The notes beneath the pieces were generated by a model. The model was not told the origin of the DNA and did no database searches. It was given only the letters and a program-made list of their open reading frames with translations. The translations under genes were made by a program, and so were the position numbers. This document shows, piece by piece, positions 63,499 through 64,000 of a DNA stretch of 64,000 nt. The stretch is from Rhizobium aethiopicum (GTDB taxonomy: Bacteria > Pseudomonadota > Alphaproteobacteria > Rhizobiales > Rhizobiaceae). Positions within the stretch are counted from its first letter, which is position 1, and each line of letters starts with the position of its first letter. The stretch lies in assembly GCF_014197535.1 (NCBI RefSeq), contig NZ_JACIFV010000014.1:1-64000 (forward strand), written 5' to 3'.

Positions 63499-63637
63499 CA
63501 GTCTTCTTCTTCTGTTTGGCGCGAATCGGTGAGGCGAAACCGCGCAGGCATTTCCATTCGGGATGCGAATACTTTATGGGAGAGTTAAGGCAGCATCGAA
63601 AAAGCCGCGGCCGCAAGTGGCCGCGCAAAGGAACAGC

Positions 63638-64000
63638 ATGAGCGAGGACAGCGCGCATTTCCCCCCTCTCGATCCGGTGAAAACCGGTATTAAGGGCTGC
63701 TGCCCGCGCTGCGGCCATGGCAAGCTGTTCGATGGCCTGCTCGGCCTGAAGCCACACTGCGCCTCCTGCGGCCTGGATTATTCGTTTGCCGATTCCGGTG
63801 ACGGGCCGGCAGTCTTCGTCATCCTCATCGTCGGCTTCATCATCATCGGCATGGTGCTGTGGCTGCAGGTCAATTACGGGCCGCCGATCTGGGTCCATAT
63901 TCTTATTTTCGGGCCGCTGACAATCATCCTGTCGCTCCTGACGCTGCGCTGGTTCAAGGGCATCCTGATTGCCATGCAGTACCGCCATAATGCCCGCGAA
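63638..64000 (+). CDS. DUF983 family membrane protein (3-prime end beyond the window)
   Basis: This frame is open from the ATG at 63638 to the window edge, 121 codons without a stop. The N-terminal part has a zinc-ribbon-like pair C-C-P-R-C-G and C-A-S-C-G-L-D-Y-S-F-A-D, followed by two hydrophobic helices (VFVILIVGFIIIGMVLWL and HILIFGPLTIILSLLTL). AAGGA lies about six bases before the ATG. DUF983 genes normally stand right after ctaE in alphaproteobacterial oxidase operons, before surf1; here 2.2 kb of other genes and a terminator intervene. Confidence 0.88.
   Translation, partial: MSEDSAHFPPLDPVKTGIKGCCPRCGHGKLFDGLLGLKPHCASCGLDYSFADSGDGPAVFVILIVGFIIIGMVLWLQVNYGPPIWVHILIFGPLTIILSLLTLRWFKGILIAMQYRHNARE

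Noticed and set aside
63488-63988. Minus-strand frame antisense to DUF983
   Set aside because: The plus-strand DUF983 frame has a ribosome site, zinc-ribbon cysteines and two membrane helices; the antisense frame is its shadow.

Overview
The window reads as a chromosomal segment of an alphaproteobacterium of the Rhizobium etli / R. leguminosarum group. The evidence is GC-rich coding sequence, a complete malonate locus (matR-matABC), the biotin ECF transporter bioMNY, rhizobial families such as BA14K, DUF6101, DUF982, DUF1217, DUF1344 and IalB, and several intergenic palindromic repeat families of the mosaic-element type typical of Rhizobium. I found no tRNA, rRNA, CRISPR array, transposase or phage gene.

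Layout. 1-6.5 kb: MipA/OmpV porin-like protein, a tandem 48-bp palindromic repeat, ubiA, DUF6101, and a 1111-residue DUF1217 repeat protein. 6.7-13.9 kb: FAD-linked oxidase and Sua5-type tRNA t6A enzyme in one minus-strand unit, a hypothetical protein, an orphan Rieske oxygenase of the GbcA type behind a promoter region with four related palindromes, a BA14K protein, a DUF982 protein and a CorA/ZntB transporter. 14-28.3 kb: acyl-CoA dehydrogenase plus enoyl-CoA hydratase, then a housekeeping minus-strand series (HDAC-like, xseB, dxs, tlyA, RlmD-like methyltransferase) broken up by an MCP chemoreceptor, a two-HKD phospholipase D-like protein, a pirin and a short-chain dehydrogenase.

28.5-38.5 kb: a thioesterase and the malonate locus, with a MatR operator between matR and matA. 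MatC imports malonate, MatB makes malonyl-CoA and MatA decarboxylates it to acetyl-CoA. Next come a Gly/Asp-rich 75-residue protein behind a PHO-box-like element, an OafA-type acyltransferase, and the bioMNY operon. 38.8-50.3 kb: YcaQ-type glycosylase, aroC-ribB(X), DUF1344, then fabI with a histidine phosphatase, a DnaJ-class co-chaperone, a surface lipoprotein, pdxH, a polysaccharide deacetylase, a D-Ala-D-Ala carboxypeptidase with a SPOR domain, and a MazG-like pyrophosphohydrolase.

50.3-64 kb: the DUF47-pit phosphate uptake operon behind a near-perfect PHO box, NUDIX, tldD with a GNAT gene, ialB, and the aa3 cytochrome c oxidase operon coxB-coxA-ctaB-coxF-ctaG-ctaE. After ctaE lies a roughly 2.2-kb accessory segment (a small barrel-like protein, a repeat element, a GNAT and a CPT-like kinase). 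A DUF983 gene, expected to belong with the oxidase cluster, then runs off the right edge.

Most of the window is ordinary core rhizobial chromosome. The parts most worth a second look are the Gly/Asp-rich small gene with its PHO-like leader, the ten-unit DUF1217 protein, the PLD-like protein with one degenerate HKD motif, the palindrome cluster in front of the Rieske oxygenase, and the intergenic repeat families.
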